From NCBI GenBank assembly GCA_903930195.1, contig CAIYXH010000125.1, positions 1-22,100 on the forward strand: a stretch of DNA of 22,100 bases, given 5' to 3'. The notes beneath the pieces are model-generated. The model was given only the letters and a program-made list of their open reading frames with translations. It did not search any database and was not told the DNA's origin. How positions within the stretch are numbered: the first letter of the stretch is position 1; each line of letters starts with the position of its first letter. Below are positions 1 through 7,576 of this stretch, one piece after another. The translations under genes were made by a program, and so were the position numbers. This DNA is from an uncultured Actinomycetes bacterium. Its GTDB lineage: Bacteria > Actinomycetota > Thermoleophilia > Gaiellales > Gaiellaceae.

Positions 1-731
1 CGGACGACCCGGGCACCTGGTTCGGGTTCGAGCAGGAGTACTTCCTCTACCGCGACGGGGTGCCGCTCGGCTTCCCGCGCCAGGGCTTCCCGGTGCCGCA
101 GGGCGAGTACTACACGGGTGTCGGCTACAAGAACGTCGGCGACATCGCCCGCCAGATCGTCGACGAGCACCTCGACCTCTGCCTCGACGCGGGGATCAAC
201 CACGAGGGCATCAACGCCGAGGTGGCGAAGGGCCAGTGGGAGTTCCAGATCTTCGGCAAGGGCTCCAAGCGGGCCGCCGACGAGGTCTGGATCGCGCGCT
301 ACCTCCTCCTCCGCCTCTGCGAGGGCTACCGCGTCGACGTCAACTTCCACCCGAAGCCGCTCGGCGTCGAGTTCGACTGGAACGGCTCGGGGATGCACTG
401 CAACTTCTCGACGGACTACATGCGCGAGAAGGGCGGCAAGGAGTACTTCGAGGCGCTGATGGCGGCCTTCGACGATCACAAGGAGCACCACATCGCGGTG
501 TACGGCCCCGACAACCACATGCGGTTGACGGGTCTGCACGAGACCGCCTCGATCGACGAGTTCAGCTGGGGCGTCGCCGACCGCGGAGCCTCGATCCGCG
601 TGCCGCACAGCTTCGTCAACAACGACTACAAGGGCTATCTCGAGGACCGTCGCCCGAACTCGCTCGGCGATCCGTACCAGATCGCCGGCCGGATCCTCGA
701 CACGATCGCGACCGTCCCGGTCCCGTCGTAG
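1..731 (+). CDS. glutamine synthetase, GSII (eukaryotic-type) family, 3' part only
   Basis: This is the C-terminal part of a glutamine synthetase, which makes glutamine from glutamate, ammonia and ATP in the cytoplasm. The reading frame is open from position 3 and upstream of the window, and it ends at TAG 729-731. About 242 residues are visible; family members are usually 340-370, so roughly a third is missing upstream. Visible family motifs include FGFEQEYFL (substrate/metal-site Glu residues), PLGFPRQGFPVPQGEYY, GQWEFQIF, HCNFS, NHMRLTGLHET, RGASIRVPHS and YLEDRRPNS. These match the eukaryotic-type GSII fold rather than the bacterial GlnA (GSI) type, and there is no GSI-style adenylylation-loop Tyr. 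A strong hairpin follows directly, so this is probably the last gene of its transcript. I do not assign glnII because the N-terminus cannot be seen. Confidence 0.93.
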   Translation, partial: DDPGTWFGFEQEYFLYRDGVPLGFPRQGFPVPQGEYYTGVGYKNVGDIARQIVDEHLDLCLDAGINHEGINAEVAKGQWEFQIFGKGSKRAADEVWIARYLLLRLCEGYRVDVNFHPKPLGVEFDWNGSGMHCNFSTDYMREKGGKEYFEALMAAFDDHKEHHIAVYGPDNHMRLTGLHETASIDEFSWGVADRGASIRVPHSFVNNDYKGYLEDRRPNSLGDPYQIAGRILDTIATVPVPS

Positions 732-737
732 CGGCCA

Positions 738-749
738 CGACAGCTGTCG
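738..749. repeat. 12-bp perfect palindrome
   Basis: The bases CGACAGCTGTCG form a perfect palindrome starting 6 nt after the glutamine synthetase stop codon and abutting the terminator hairpin stem. It may extend the terminator structure or be a protein site. No function can be assigned from sequence alone. Confidence 0.35.
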
Positions 750-784
750 CGAAGGGGATGGGGCTTCGGCCCTGTCCCCTTCGC
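749..784 (+). terminator. 16-bp UUCG-capped hairpin after glutamine synthetase
   Basis: Left arm 749-764 and right arm 769-784 pair over 16 bp, with only two adjacent G-U wobbles, around a C(UUCG)G tetraloop at 765-768, one of the most stable RNA loops. It lies 17 nt after the stop codon. There is no run of U downstream (the next bases are CGTTAAGG), so it would be a U-less intrinsic terminator or an mRNA 3'-end stabiliser. High-GC actinobacteria often lack a clear U-tract. Confidence 0.7.
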
Positions 785-822
785 CGTTAAGGCTGAAATG
801 CGTGTGGATTTCCCCGGGAGCG

Positions 823-850
823 TTGACCGGGGGACTCCTGTCACCACAAT
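823..850 (+). promoter_or_regulatory. candidate sigma70-type promoter for the first response regulator
   Basis: TTGACC (823-828) and CACAAT (845-850) are separated by 16 bp, giving 5/6 and 4/6 matches to the housekeeping consensus. They lie between the terminator hairpin and the response-regulator start at 927. The implied leader is about 70 nt. This is by-eye matching only. Confidence 0.4.
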
Positions 851-926
851 GAAACCGACGAGGTCACGTCGGCGGGGGCGGACCGCCGGGTGTGCGCCCG
901 GGTTCGCCCGTTTGGAGTGGTGAGAG

Positions 927-1568
927 ATGGATGGGAACGGGCAGCACGAATCGAGGATCACCTGTGTCGTCGCAGACGACCATCCGGTGATCGTCGACGC
1001 ACTCGGACGACAACTGACGGCCGCGGGGATCGAGGTGCTCGCCTCGGCCGAGACGGCAGACGAGGCGCTCCGGGCGATCCGCGAGTTCAAGCCCGATGTC
1101 GCCGTCATCGACGTCGGGCTTCCGGACGGCTCGGGCATCGAGCTCACGCGCGTCGCGACGCGGCTGCAACTCCCGACGCGGATCGTGCTCTACACCGCTG
1201 TCGCCGAGCCGGCGCTCCTGCGCGAGGGCTTCGACGCGGGCGCCCAGGGCTTCGTGCTCAAGACGTCGCCGCCGGCCGAGGTCACGCGCGCGGCCAAGGC
1301 GGTCGCTGCGGGCCAGGTCTACGCCGATCCGCTGCTCGCCGGCTCGATGATCGGGCGCGCGCACGCAAACGAGCCGCAGCTGTCGGCCCGTGAGCGCGAG
1401 GTGCTGCGGCTGCTTGCCGACGGGCGGACGACCAAGGAGATCGCAGCCTCGATGTTCATCGCACCCGACACGGTGCGGACGCACATCCAGAACGCGATGA
1501 AGCATCTGGGCGTCCGCAGCAGGGCTGAGGCCGTCGCCTCGGCGCTGCGCGCCTCGCTGATTCGCTAG
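927..1568 (+). CDS. NarL/FixJ-family response regulator (REC + LuxR HTH), copy 1
   Basis: This 213-residue DNA-binding response regulator should be activated by phosphorylation from a sensor kinase. The receiver domain (about residues 11-130) has the acidic pair D17/D18, phospho-acceptor D62 in AVIDVGLPDG, switch T90 and K112. The C-terminal LuxR-type helix-turn-helix (about 152-210) has LSAREREVLRLLADG and DTVRTHIQNAMKHLG. All catalytic residues are intact, so it looks functional. The ATG at 927 is preceded by GGAG at 914-917, about 9 nt away. A closely similar paralogue begins 113 bp downstream. No histidine kinase is encoded nearby, so partner and target genes are unknown. Confidence 0.92.
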   Translation: MDGNGQHESRITCVVADDHPVIVDALGRQLTAAGIEVLASAETADEALRAIREFKPDVAVIDVGLPDGSGIELTRVATRLQLPTRIVLYTAVAEPALLREGFDAGAQGFVLKTSPPAEVTRAAKAVAAGQVYADPLLAGSMIGRAHANEPQLSAREREVLRLLADGRTTKEIAASMFIAPDTVRTHIQNAMKHLGVRSRAEAVASALRASLIR

Positions 1569-1580
1569 CGCCTCACCCCT

Positions 1581-1621
1581 TCAGCCCCAAACGACGTACA
1601 TCACCGGTGCGTTTGTACTGA
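1581..1621. repeat. imperfect dyad between the two response regulator genes
   Basis: TCAG (1581-1584) and AAACG (1589-1593) are mirrored by CGTTT (1610-1614) and CTGA (1618-1621), with a 16-nt centre. The spacers differ (4 versus 3 nt), so it is an interrupted inverted repeat. It could be a weak terminator for the upstream gene or an operator for the downstream one. It lies 13 nt after the first stop codon. Confidence 0.3.
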
Positions 1622-1644
1622 GGCGGACGGCAGAAACCGGGGAT

Positions 1645-1677
1645 AGCTCGGCGCGAAGGCTGCCGGTAAACCGAGCT
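1645..1677 (+). promoter_or_regulatory. 7-bp inverted repeat just before the second response regulator start
   Basis: AGCTCGG (1645-1651) and CCGAGCT (1671-1677) are perfect reverse complements separated by 19 nt. The right arm ends 4 nt before the ATG at 1682 and overlaps the only purine-rich stretch (GAGCTGAGG) that could serve as a ribosome binding site. In mRNA this hairpin could mask initiation. This is inference from sequence. Confidence 0.3.
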
Positions 1678-1681
1678 GAGG

Positions 1682-2350
1682 ATGCCTGGCTCCTCGGATC
1701 AGGCGGTTGCCGAGCGCCCGGAGGACGCTCCGGTCCGCTGCATCGTGGTCGATGACCACCCCCTCATCGTCGAGGCGCTTCAGCCCGTGCTCGAGCAGAA
1801 GCGGATCGAGATCGTCGGGCGCTGCCGGCTCGGCAGCGAGGCGATCGACGCGCTCGCGGCGACGGACGTCGACCTCGCGATCATGGATGTGAGCCTGCCC
1901 GACATCACCGGCGTCGAGGTGCTTCGCGAGATACGGCGTCGCGGGATCGAGACGTCGGTGATCTTCTTCACGGCGTTCGCCGACCGAGGGCTCGTCACGG
2001 AGGCGATCGATGCCGGTGCACAGGGATTTGTGATGAAGGGCTCCCCGGTGCGCGATCTCGTCTGGGCGATCGAGGTCGTGATGAGCGGAGGGACGTTCGT
2101 CGACCCGGTGCTCGCGGGCGAGGTGATCGGCCCCCGCCAAGGCGACGCCGAGGTCCAGCAGCTGACGACGCGCGAGCGCGAAGTGCTGCGGCTGCTCGCC
2201 GCGGGTCACACGACGAAGGAGATCGCGCGCGAGCTGACGATCGCTCCCGACACGGCGCGGACGCACATCCAGAACGCGATGCGCCGCCTGGGCGCCGAGA
2301 CCCGCGCGCAGGCGATCGCGATCGCCCTCCGCCGCGGCCTCATCACCTGA
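1682..2350 (+). CDS. NarL/FixJ-family response regulator (REC + LuxR HTH), copy 2
   Basis: This 222-residue paralogue follows the preceding regulator. It has a receiver domain (about residues 18-140) with D24/D25, phospho-acceptor D69 in AIMDVSLPDI, T97 and K119. The LuxR HTH (about 160-220) contains LTTREREVLRLLAAGHTTKEI and DTARTHIQNAMRRLG. The two proteins share the same organisation and nearly identical recognition-helix regions (RTHIQNAM in both), which suggests a tandem duplication with overlapping DNA targets. An N-terminal extension of about 18 acidic residues is absent from copy 1 or only partly matched by it. Its stop codon lies 5 bp from the convergent L,D-transpeptidase gene. No cognate kinase is visible. 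Confidence 0.92.
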   Translation: MPGSSDQAVAERPEDAPVRCIVVDDHPLIVEALQPVLEQKRIEIVGRCRLGSEAIDALAATDVDLAIMDVSLPDITGVEVLREIRRRGIETSVIFFTAFADRGLVTEAIDAGAQGFVMKGSPVRDLVWAIEVVMSGGTFVDPVLAGEVIGPRQGDAEVQQLTTREREVLRLLAAGHTTKEIARELTIAPDTARTHIQNAMRRLGAETRAQAIAIALRRGLIT

Positions 2351-2355
2351 GGGGC

Positions 2356-3024
2356 TTAGAGCTCGATCCTGATCTGCGGACGATCGGCGGGCCGCAGCCA
2401 GCGCAGCACCGCGTCGAGCTGCCCGAGCGGCAGGCTGATGCAGCCGTTGGTCGGCCCGCCGGTGTCCGCGTGCAGGAAGATCGCCGAGCCGCGCCCCGGC
2501 ACCACGGGCGCGTCGTTGTAGCGCACGACGGCGAAGTGGGTGTACGCGGGCGCTTCGGTCCACAGGGCCTCGCTCCCGCCGCCGAAGGGCGGCGTCGTCC
2601 CGCAGGGCACGTGCGCGAAGCGGTTGTAGGCGGCGGTGGTGGGATCCTCGTCCCACCAGTCGCCGCAGACGAGCCGGTGATAGGCGTAGCGCACGCCCGG
2701 ATTCGCGTCGATGCCGTAGACGGTCCGTCCGAAGGCGAACGTGCCGAGTGGGGTTGTCCCGTCGCCCTCGCGGTGATGGGCCGAGACGCCGTTGCGGCCG
2801 AGCCGCGCGCTCCAGACGGGCGAGGCGGCACGCCAGCAGCCGCCGGTCTTTGCCCAGAGCTGGAGCGTGCCGGTGGTCGAGCGCGCGGCCGGCGCCCGCA
2901 CGACGACAAGCTGCGTCGTGCCGGCCGGAGCGGCGAGCGCTGGGCATCCGGACGTGGCGGCTCCGGCCGTGGCCGTGAAGGCGAACGGGACGAGCAGCAG
3001 CGGCAGGAGGAGGACGGCGCGCAT
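2356..3024 (-). CDS. secreted L,D-transpeptidase (YkuD fold)
   Basis: This 222-residue exported enzyme should form 3-3 cross-links in peptidoglycan or attach proteins to it. It begins with a signal peptide (MRAVLLLPLLLVPFAFTATAGA). The YkuD signature lies near the C-terminus, HADTGGPTNGCISLP, with H185 and nucleophile C195. A substrate-side motif, GDGTTPLGTF, is at about 87-96. I chose the ATG at 3022-3024 rather than an in-frame one at 3055-3057. It leaves a clean signal peptide, has GAGG about 8 nt upstream, and avoids overlap with the divergent M15 gene. The divergent neighbour is also a cell-wall enzyme, with only 14 bp between the starts. The usual invariant Arg after the catalytic Cys is replaced (GCIS instead of GCxR), which occurs in a YkuD subgroup. 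Confidence 0.88.
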   Translation of the reverse strand: MRAVLLLPLLLVPFAFTATAGAATSGCPALAAPAGTTQLVVVRAPAARSTTGTLQLWAKTGGCWRAASPVWSARLGRNGVSAHHREGDGTTPLGTFAFGRTVYGIDANPGVRYAYHRLVCGDWWDEDPTTAAYNRFAHVPCGTTPPFGGGSEALWTEAPAYTHFAVVRYNDAPVVPGRGSAIFLHADTGGPTNGCISLPLGQLDAVLRWLRPADRPQIRIEL

Positions 3025-3038
3025 CGGCGTAGCCTCGA

Positions 3039-3665
3039 ATGATGAAGCGCATTGCATGTGTCGTGTTCCTCACGCTCGCAGCGGCCGCGCCCGCCGCGGC
3101 GCAGCCGCCGGCCGTCGCGCACGTGACCGCTGCCGAGCTCGGCAAGAGCTATCGCGCCGGCTGTCCGGTCGGCCCCCCGCAGCTGCGCCGCGTCGAGCTC
3201 GACTACCGGGGCTTCGACGGCCATCGCCATCGCGGCGCACTGATCGTGAACGCCACCGTCGTCGGCGCGGTCGAACGCGTCTTCGCCCGCCTCTACGCGG
3301 AGCGATTCCCGATCCGGCGCATGCGCCCGATCTCGGCCTACGGCGGCAGCGACAATCGCTCGATGGCCGCCGACAACACGTCGGGCTTCAACTGCCGGGC
3401 CGTGGTCGCGCCAGGCCCGACCCGCTGGTCCGTTCATGCCTACGGCGAGGCGATCGACGTGAACACGATCGAGAATCCGTACCTCGAAGGGGGCAAGGTG
3501 CTGCCGCCCGCCGGGGAGGCGTTCGCGGATCGGACCCGGGTGCGGGCCGGCATGGCGACGCCGGGTGGGACGCTCGTCAACGCCTTCGCGGCCGTGGGTT
3601 GGCAGTGGGGCGGTCGCTGGACGGGGTCGCCGGACTACCAGCACTTCTCGGCCACGGGCGGCTAA
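3039..3665 (+). CDS. secreted M15-family D-Ala-D-Ala carboxypeptidase / L,D-endopeptidase-like metallopeptidase
   Basis: This 208-residue exported zinc peptidase is predicted to trim peptidoglycan stem peptides. A signal peptide ends near AAAQPP (about residue 22). The M15 zinc site is visible as SVHAYGEAID (H133, D140) and DYQHF (H202), with D199 where the catalytic acid sits; Asp instead of Glu here is typical of the CwlK/Ply-like M15 subgroup rather than VanX. The start could be either Met of MMKR; neither has a good ribosome binding site. Any promoter must lie inside the divergent transpeptidase gene, because the gap is 14 bp. The stop codon is 20 bp before glcD, so it may be co-transcribed with the glycolate oxidase genes, though the functions are unrelated. 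Confidence 0.85.
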   Translation: MMKRIACVVFLTLAAAAPAAAQPPAVAHVTAAELGKSYRAGCPVGPPQLRRVELDYRGFDGHRHRGALIVNATVVGAVERVFARLYAERFPIRRMRPISAYGGSDNRSMAADNTSGFNCRAVVAPGPTRWSVHAYGEAIDVNTIENPYLEGGKVLPPAGEAFADRTRVRAGMATPGGTLVNAFAAVGWQWGGRWTGSPDYQHFSATGG

Positions 3666-3685
3666 CGCCCGTCTATCGTGAGGAG

Positions 3686-5134
3686 GTGCCGCTCGAGCGC
3701 GCCTTCGTCTCTGCCGTCCGGAACGCGCTGCCGCGCGACGCCGTCCTGACGGAGCTTGCGGACTGCCGGGTCTACGAATGTGACGGTCTCACCGGGCACC
3801 GGATGGTGCCCGAGCTCGTCGTGCTGCCGGGATCGGCCGACGACGTCCAGGCCGTCGTGCGGCTCTGCAACGTTCACGGCGTCCCGTTCGTCGCGCGCGG
3901 CGCAGGCACCGGGCTCTCGGGCGGGTCGCTGCCTGTCGCAGACGGCATCGTCATCGCGCTCACCCGGCTGACGCAGATCGTCGAGGTCGACATCGACGCC
4001 GGGCTCGTGACCGTCGAGCCCGGGGTGACGAACCTCGAAATCACGAAGGCGGTCGCTCCGCACGGCTTCTTCTACGCACCCGACCCGTCGAGCCAGCAGG
4101 TCTGCACGATCGGCGGCAATGTCGCCGAGAACTCGGGTGGCGCTCACTGCCTCAAGTACGGCTTCACCGTCAACGCCGTCGTCTCGGCCGACGTCGTCCT
4201 GCCCGACGGCGAGCTCGTCACGCTCAGCCGCCACGACGACGGCCCCGGGCTGCTCGGCGTCTTCATCGGCTCCGAGGGCACGCTCGGAATTGTGACGCGC
4301 TGCGTGGTGCGGATCACCCGGGTGCCGGAGACGGTCGTCTGCCTGCTCGCGGCGTTCCACGAGATGGACTCCGCAGGCAACGCGGTCTCCCACGTGATCG
4401 GCGGCGGGATCCTGCCGGCCGCGATCGAGATGATGGACGCCCTCGCGATCCAGGCCGTCGAAGCGGCGATCGGGCTCGGCTACCCGGAAGGCGCGAGCGC
4501 TGTGCTGATCGTCGAGCTCGACGGCCAGCCCGCACAGGTCGCCGCGGATCGCGCAACGGTCGAACAGATCTGCCGCGACGCCGGAGCCTTCGAGGTACGC
4601 GCGTCCGAGACCGCGGAGGAGCGCGCGCTCGTCTGGAAGGGACGCAAGTCGGCGTTCGCGGCGATGGGACGGATCTCGTCGAGCTACTACGTCCAGGACG
4701 GCGTCGTCCCCCGAACGAAGCTGCCCGAGGTGCTGCGGCGGATCGATGCCCTCTCGGAGGAGCACGGCCTCCGCGTCGCGAGCGTCTTCCACGCCGGCGA
4801 CGGCAACCTGCATCCGCTCGTCCTCTACGACGACGAGGTCGAGGGCGAGGGCGCCCGCGCCGAGACGCTCGCCGTCTCGATCCTCGAGGCCTGCGTCGAG
4901 CTCGGCGGCTCGATCAGCGGCGAGCACGGCGTCGGCGTCGACAAGGCCTGCTCGATGCCGAAGCTCTTCGGCGCCGACGACATGGCCGTGATGATGCGCC
5001 TGCGCGACGCGTTCGACCCGTCGAGCCTCTCGAACCCCGGCAAGATCTTCCCGACGCCGCGCCTCTGCGGCGAGGTGCCCGGCCCCTACCGTGCCCATCC
5101 TCTCGAGCGAGCAGGCCTTGCCGAGCGTTTTTGA
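3686..5134 (+). CDS. glcD: glycolate oxidase FAD-linked subunit GlcD
   Basis: This 482-residue flavoprotein is the catalytic subunit of membrane-associated glycolate (or D-lactate) dehydrogenase, converting glycolate to glyoxylate. The PCMH-type FAD-binding domain (about residues 35-215) has RGAGTGLSGGSLP, PDPSSQQVCTIGGN and IGSEGTLGIVT. The FAD-oxidase C-terminal domain (about 215-455) has FHAGDGNLHP, SGEHGVG and NPGKIF. Length is normal for GlcD. GTG 3686 is the only conventional start that keeps the conserved N-terminal YECDG segment, but its AGGAGG lies directly against the codon with no normal spacer, so the start is uncertain. The 3' end overlaps glcE by 44 bp, indicating tight coupling. 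The long upstream extension of this frame to 2792 is antisense coding shadow and is not used. Confidence 0.93.
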   Translation: MPLERAFVSAVRNALPRDAVLTELADCRVYECDGLTGHRMVPELVVLPGSADDVQAVVRLCNVHGVPFVARGAGTGLSGGSLPVADGIVIALTRLTQIVEVDIDAGLVTVEPGVTNLEITKAVAPHGFFYAPDPSSQQVCTIGGNVAENSGGAHCLKYGFTVNAVVSADVVLPDGELVTLSRHDDGPGLLGVFIGSEGTLGIVTRCVVRITRVPETVVCLLAAFHEMDSAGNAVSHVIGGGILPAAIEMMDALAIQAVEAAIGLGYPEGASAVLIVELDGQPAQVAADRATVEQICRDAGAFEVRASETAEERALVWKGRKSAFAAMGRISSSYYVQDGVVPRTKLPEVLRRIDALSEEHGLRVASVFHAGDGNLHPLVLYDDEVEGEGARAETLAVSILEACVELGGSISGEHGVGVDKACSMPKLFGADDMAVMMRLRDAFDPSSLSNPGKIFPTPRLCGEVPGPYRAHPLERAGLAERF

Positions 5135-5975
5135 GCCCGAGTCGGTCACCGAGGCCGCGGCGATCCTGACCGCGGGCTCGAGCGTCTCGATCGAGCGCGA
5201 AGGCGGCGACGTCGTGCTCTCGACGGCGCGGATGAACCGCGTCCTCGAGTACGAGCCGGGCGACCTGACCGTGATCGTCGAGGCCGGGATCACGCTCTCC
5301 GAGCTCCAGGCCGCGCTGCTTCCGCACGGCCAGATGCTCGCCCTCGACCCGCCCGGCGACCCGACGATCGGCGCCTGCCTCGCGGGCGATCTCTCAGGGC
5401 CGCTGCACCATCAGTACGGCGGGATGGGCGATCTCGTCATCGGCGCCACGGTCGTCCTCGCCGACGGCACGATCGCGAGCTCGGGCGGCAAGGTCGTGAA
5501 GAACGTCGCGGGCTACGACCTCGCGAAGCTCTTCGCGGGCTCGCAGGGCCGGCTCGGGCTCGTCGCGCGCGTCGCACTGCGGCTGCATCCGCGGCCCGAG
5601 GTGCAGGCCACGGTCGTCTGCCAGAGCGACGACCTCGCTGCGCTCTGGCGCGAGCTGCACCTCTCGAAGCTCACGCCGGCTGCCGTCGACGTGCTCCCGC
5701 CCGACCGGATCGCGCTGCGCTTCGAGGGCGGCCTCGCCGCGGTCGAGGCGCAGATCGACGCCTCGCCGGGTCGGCTCGCGGACGACTCGGTCTGGGGCGA
5801 GTCCGCCCGCCGCCAGGCGCGCGCCGGTGCCACACGCAAGCTCGACTGGAACGCCGACTTCCTCATCGCCCGCCCTGGCCCCGGCATCGCCTACGTCGAG
5901 GGGGAGCCCGCCGCGTGGTCGCCCCTCGCCGAGCGCGTCCGTTCTGCCTTCGACCCCCAAGGAGTGCTCGTTTAG
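5091..5975 (+). CDS. glcE: glycolate oxidase FAD-binding subunit GlcE
   Basis: This is the second flavin-domain subunit of the glycolate oxidase complex, 294 residues. It carries a PCMH FAD-binding domain related to GlcD but lacks the long oxidase C-terminal domain. Recognisable motifs include VEAGITLSELQAAL, GDPTIGACLAGDLSGP and GGKVVKNVAGYDLAKLF. It is shorter than the roughly 350-residue E. coli protein, mainly at the C-terminus. The GTG start at 5091 lies inside glcD (44-bp overlap). The stop TAG at 5973-5975 touches the glcF ATG. It should act together with GlcD and GlcF on the inner face of the membrane. Confidence 0.92.
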   Translation: MPILSSEQALPSVFEPESVTEAAAILTAGSSVSIEREGGDVVLSTARMNRVLEYEPGDLTVIVEAGITLSELQAALLPHGQMLALDPPGDPTIGACLAGDLSGPLHHQYGGMGDLVIGATVVLADGTIASSGGKVVKNVAGYDLAKLFAGSQGRLGLVARVALRLHPRPEVQATVVCQSDDLAALWRELHLSKLTPAAVDVLPPDRIALRFEGGLAAVEAQIDASPGRLADDSVWGESARRQARAGATRKLDWNADFLIARPGPGIAYVEGEPAAWSPLAERVRSAFDPQGVLV

Positions 5976-7148
5976 ATGGATCCCGCGCTGATCGACGACT
6001 GTGTCCACTGCGGGTTCTGCCTGCCGACCTGCCCGACCTACGTCCTCTGGGGCGAGGAGATGGACTCGCCGCGCGGTCGGATCTGGCTGATGCGCGGCAC
6101 CGTCGACGGGACGCTCGAGCTCGACCGGACGGTCGCCGAGCACTTCGACCGCTGCCTCGGCTGCATGGCCTGCCTGACCTCCTGCCCCTCGGGCGTCAAG
6201 TACGACCGGCTGATCGAGCTCGCGCGCGAGAAGGTCGAGGAGACGATCAAGCGGCCGCTGATGGAGCGGATCCTGCGCCTGTTCGTCTTCGCGATCTTCC
6301 CGCATCCGAAGCGCCTCAAGGCCGCGCTCAAGTTCACCTGGCTGCCCGCGCCGGGGCCGTTCAAGCCGCTCAGGGCGCTCGCGCCGGACTACACGGCGAC
6401 CGCACCGCCCCCGCTCGAGACGCCGGCGCAGGGCGAGAAGCTCGCGCGCGTCGGGCTGCTCACGGGCTGCGTCCAGAGCGTGATCTTCGGCGAGACGAAC
6501 CGCGCCTCGACGCGCGTGCTCTCGGCGTACGGCTACGAGGTCACCACCGCCTACTCCGGCTGCTGCGGCGCGCTCGCGCTCCACGCGGGCAAGCGCGAGG
6601 AGGGACTGCACCTGGCCAAGGAGGTCGAGGCCGCCTTCAAGGCGGCCGGTGCCGACCGCATCGTCACGAACGCCGCCGGCTGCGGCTCGCATCTGAAGGA
6701 CGCGCATCTCGACCTTCCCGTCCTCGACATCTCCGAGGCCGTCGCGCAGGGCCGGAAGCCCGAGCTGCACCCGCTCCCCGTGCGGGTCTCGTTCCAGGAG
6801 TCCTGCCACCTCGGCCATGCCCAGCGCGTCCGCTCGGAGCCGCGCGAGCTGCTGCGCTCGATCCCGGAGCTCGACCTCGTCGAGCCGATCGAGCAGGAGC
6901 TCTGCTGCGGCAGCGCCGGCATCTACAACCTCGTCCAGCCCGAGGCCGCCCGCACGCTCGGCGACCGCAAGGCCGAGCGCGTGCTCGCGACGAACCCCGA
7001 CGTACTCTCCACCGCGAACCCCGGCTGCATGCTCCAGGTGACCGCGGCGCTCAAGCGTGCAGGCCGGCCGCTGCCGGGCGCGCACCCGGTCGAGCTGCTC
7101 GATCTCTCGATTCGCGGCGCGCAGCTCGGCGACCCCGCACCGGAGTAG
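5976..7148 (+). CDS. glcF: glycolate oxidase iron-sulfur subunit GlcF
   Basis: This 390-residue Fe-S subunit is expected to carry electrons from the GlcD/GlcE flavins to the membrane quinone pool. Two ferredoxin-type 4Fe-4S motifs sit near the N-terminus: C9-x2-C12-x2-C15-x3-C19-P and C60-x2-C63-x2-C66-x3-C70-P. They are followed by two CCG-type cysteine-rich modules (SGCCGALALH, then SCHLGHAQ with LCCGSAGIYN). The ATG begins immediately after the glcE stop, with AAGGAG about 12 nt upstream. Order and spacing give a compact glcDEF operon. Substrate choice between glycolate and D-lactate cannot be settled from motifs alone. Confidence 0.94.
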   Translation: MDPALIDDCVHCGFCLPTCPTYVLWGEEMDSPRGRIWLMRGTVDGTLELDRTVAEHFDRCLGCMACLTSCPSGVKYDRLIELAREKVEETIKRPLMERILRLFVFAIFPHPKRLKAALKFTWLPAPGPFKPLRALAPDYTATAPPPLETPAQGEKLARVGLLTGCVQSVIFGETNRASTRVLSAYGYEVTTAYSGCCGALALHAGKREEGLHLAKEVEAAFKAAGADRIVTNAAGCGSHLKDAHLDLPVLDISEAVAQGRKPELHPLPVRVSFQESCHLGHAQRVRSEPRELLRSIPELDLVEPIEQELCCGSAGIYNLVQPEAARTLGDRKAERVLATNPDVLSTANPGCMLQVTAALKRAGRPLPGAHPVELLDLSIRGAQLGDPAPE

Positions 7149-7157
7149 TCTCCGCCC

Positions 7158-7568
7158 ATGGCGCTGACGGGAGGCTGTCTCTGCGGCGGGGTGCGGTTCC
7201 GGATCGACGCGCCGCTCGTCTCCTCGAGCTGGTGCCACTGCACCCGCTGCCAGCGCCGCACCGGCACCGCCGCCTCGGCAAACGGCGCCACCGTTCCCGG
7301 CTCGCTCCACGTCGAGCAGGGTGAGGAGCTCCTCGGCGCCTTCGTGCCGTCCGACGACGGCTGGGCGAAGGTGTTCTGCACCGCCTGCGGCGCTCCGCTC
7401 TGGAGCGAAGCGCGTGACGGAAGCGGCAAGCGCGGCGTGCGCCTGGGCGCGATCGACGGCGACCCCGGCGTCCGCCCGAGCGCCCGGCAGTACGTCGACT
7501 ACGCGGCCGTCTGGGACACGATCCCGGACGACGGCCTCCCGCGCTTTCCCGAACGCCGGCCGGGCTAG
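7158..7568 (+). CDS. GFA (glutathione-dependent formaldehyde-activating)-domain zinc protein
   Basis: This 136-residue cytoplasmic protein has the GFA/CENP-V fold. Zinc ligands are visible: GGCLCGG (C7, C9), CHCTRC (C26, C28, C31) and CTAC (C74, C77). The founding family member was described as adding formaldehyde to glutathione. Most bacterial relatives have unknown substrates, and actinobacteria generally use mycothiol, so the enzymatic name should not be taken literally. It starts 9 bp after glcF and is 8 bp upstream of the antiporter gene, so it is probably in the same transcript. No convincing ribosome binding site precedes the ATG. Confidence 0.88.
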   Translation: MALTGGCLCGGVRFRIDAPLVSSSWCHCTRCQRRTGTAASANGATVPGSLHVEQGEELLGAFVPSDDGWAKVFCTACGAPLWSEARDGSGKRGVRLGAIDGDPGVRPSARQYVDYAAVWDTIPDDGLPRFPERRPG

Positions 7569-7576
7569 CCGCCTCG

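Noticed and set aside
1601..3145. Minus-strand open frame of 514 codons opposite the second response regulator
   Set aside because: Shadow frame; the real genes on both strands here have complete domain motifs.
2792..3685. Upstream 298-codon extension of the glcD frame
   Set aside because: It runs antisense through the L,D-transpeptidase and out of frame across the M15 gene, is Arg/Ala-rich low-complexity, and GlcD homology begins only at about 3686.
5394..7310. Long minus-strand open frame of 638 codons opposite glcE/glcF
   Set aside because: Arg/Glu/Leu-rich shadow of high-GC genes; the plus strand encodes clear GlcE and GlcF with all Fe-S motifs.
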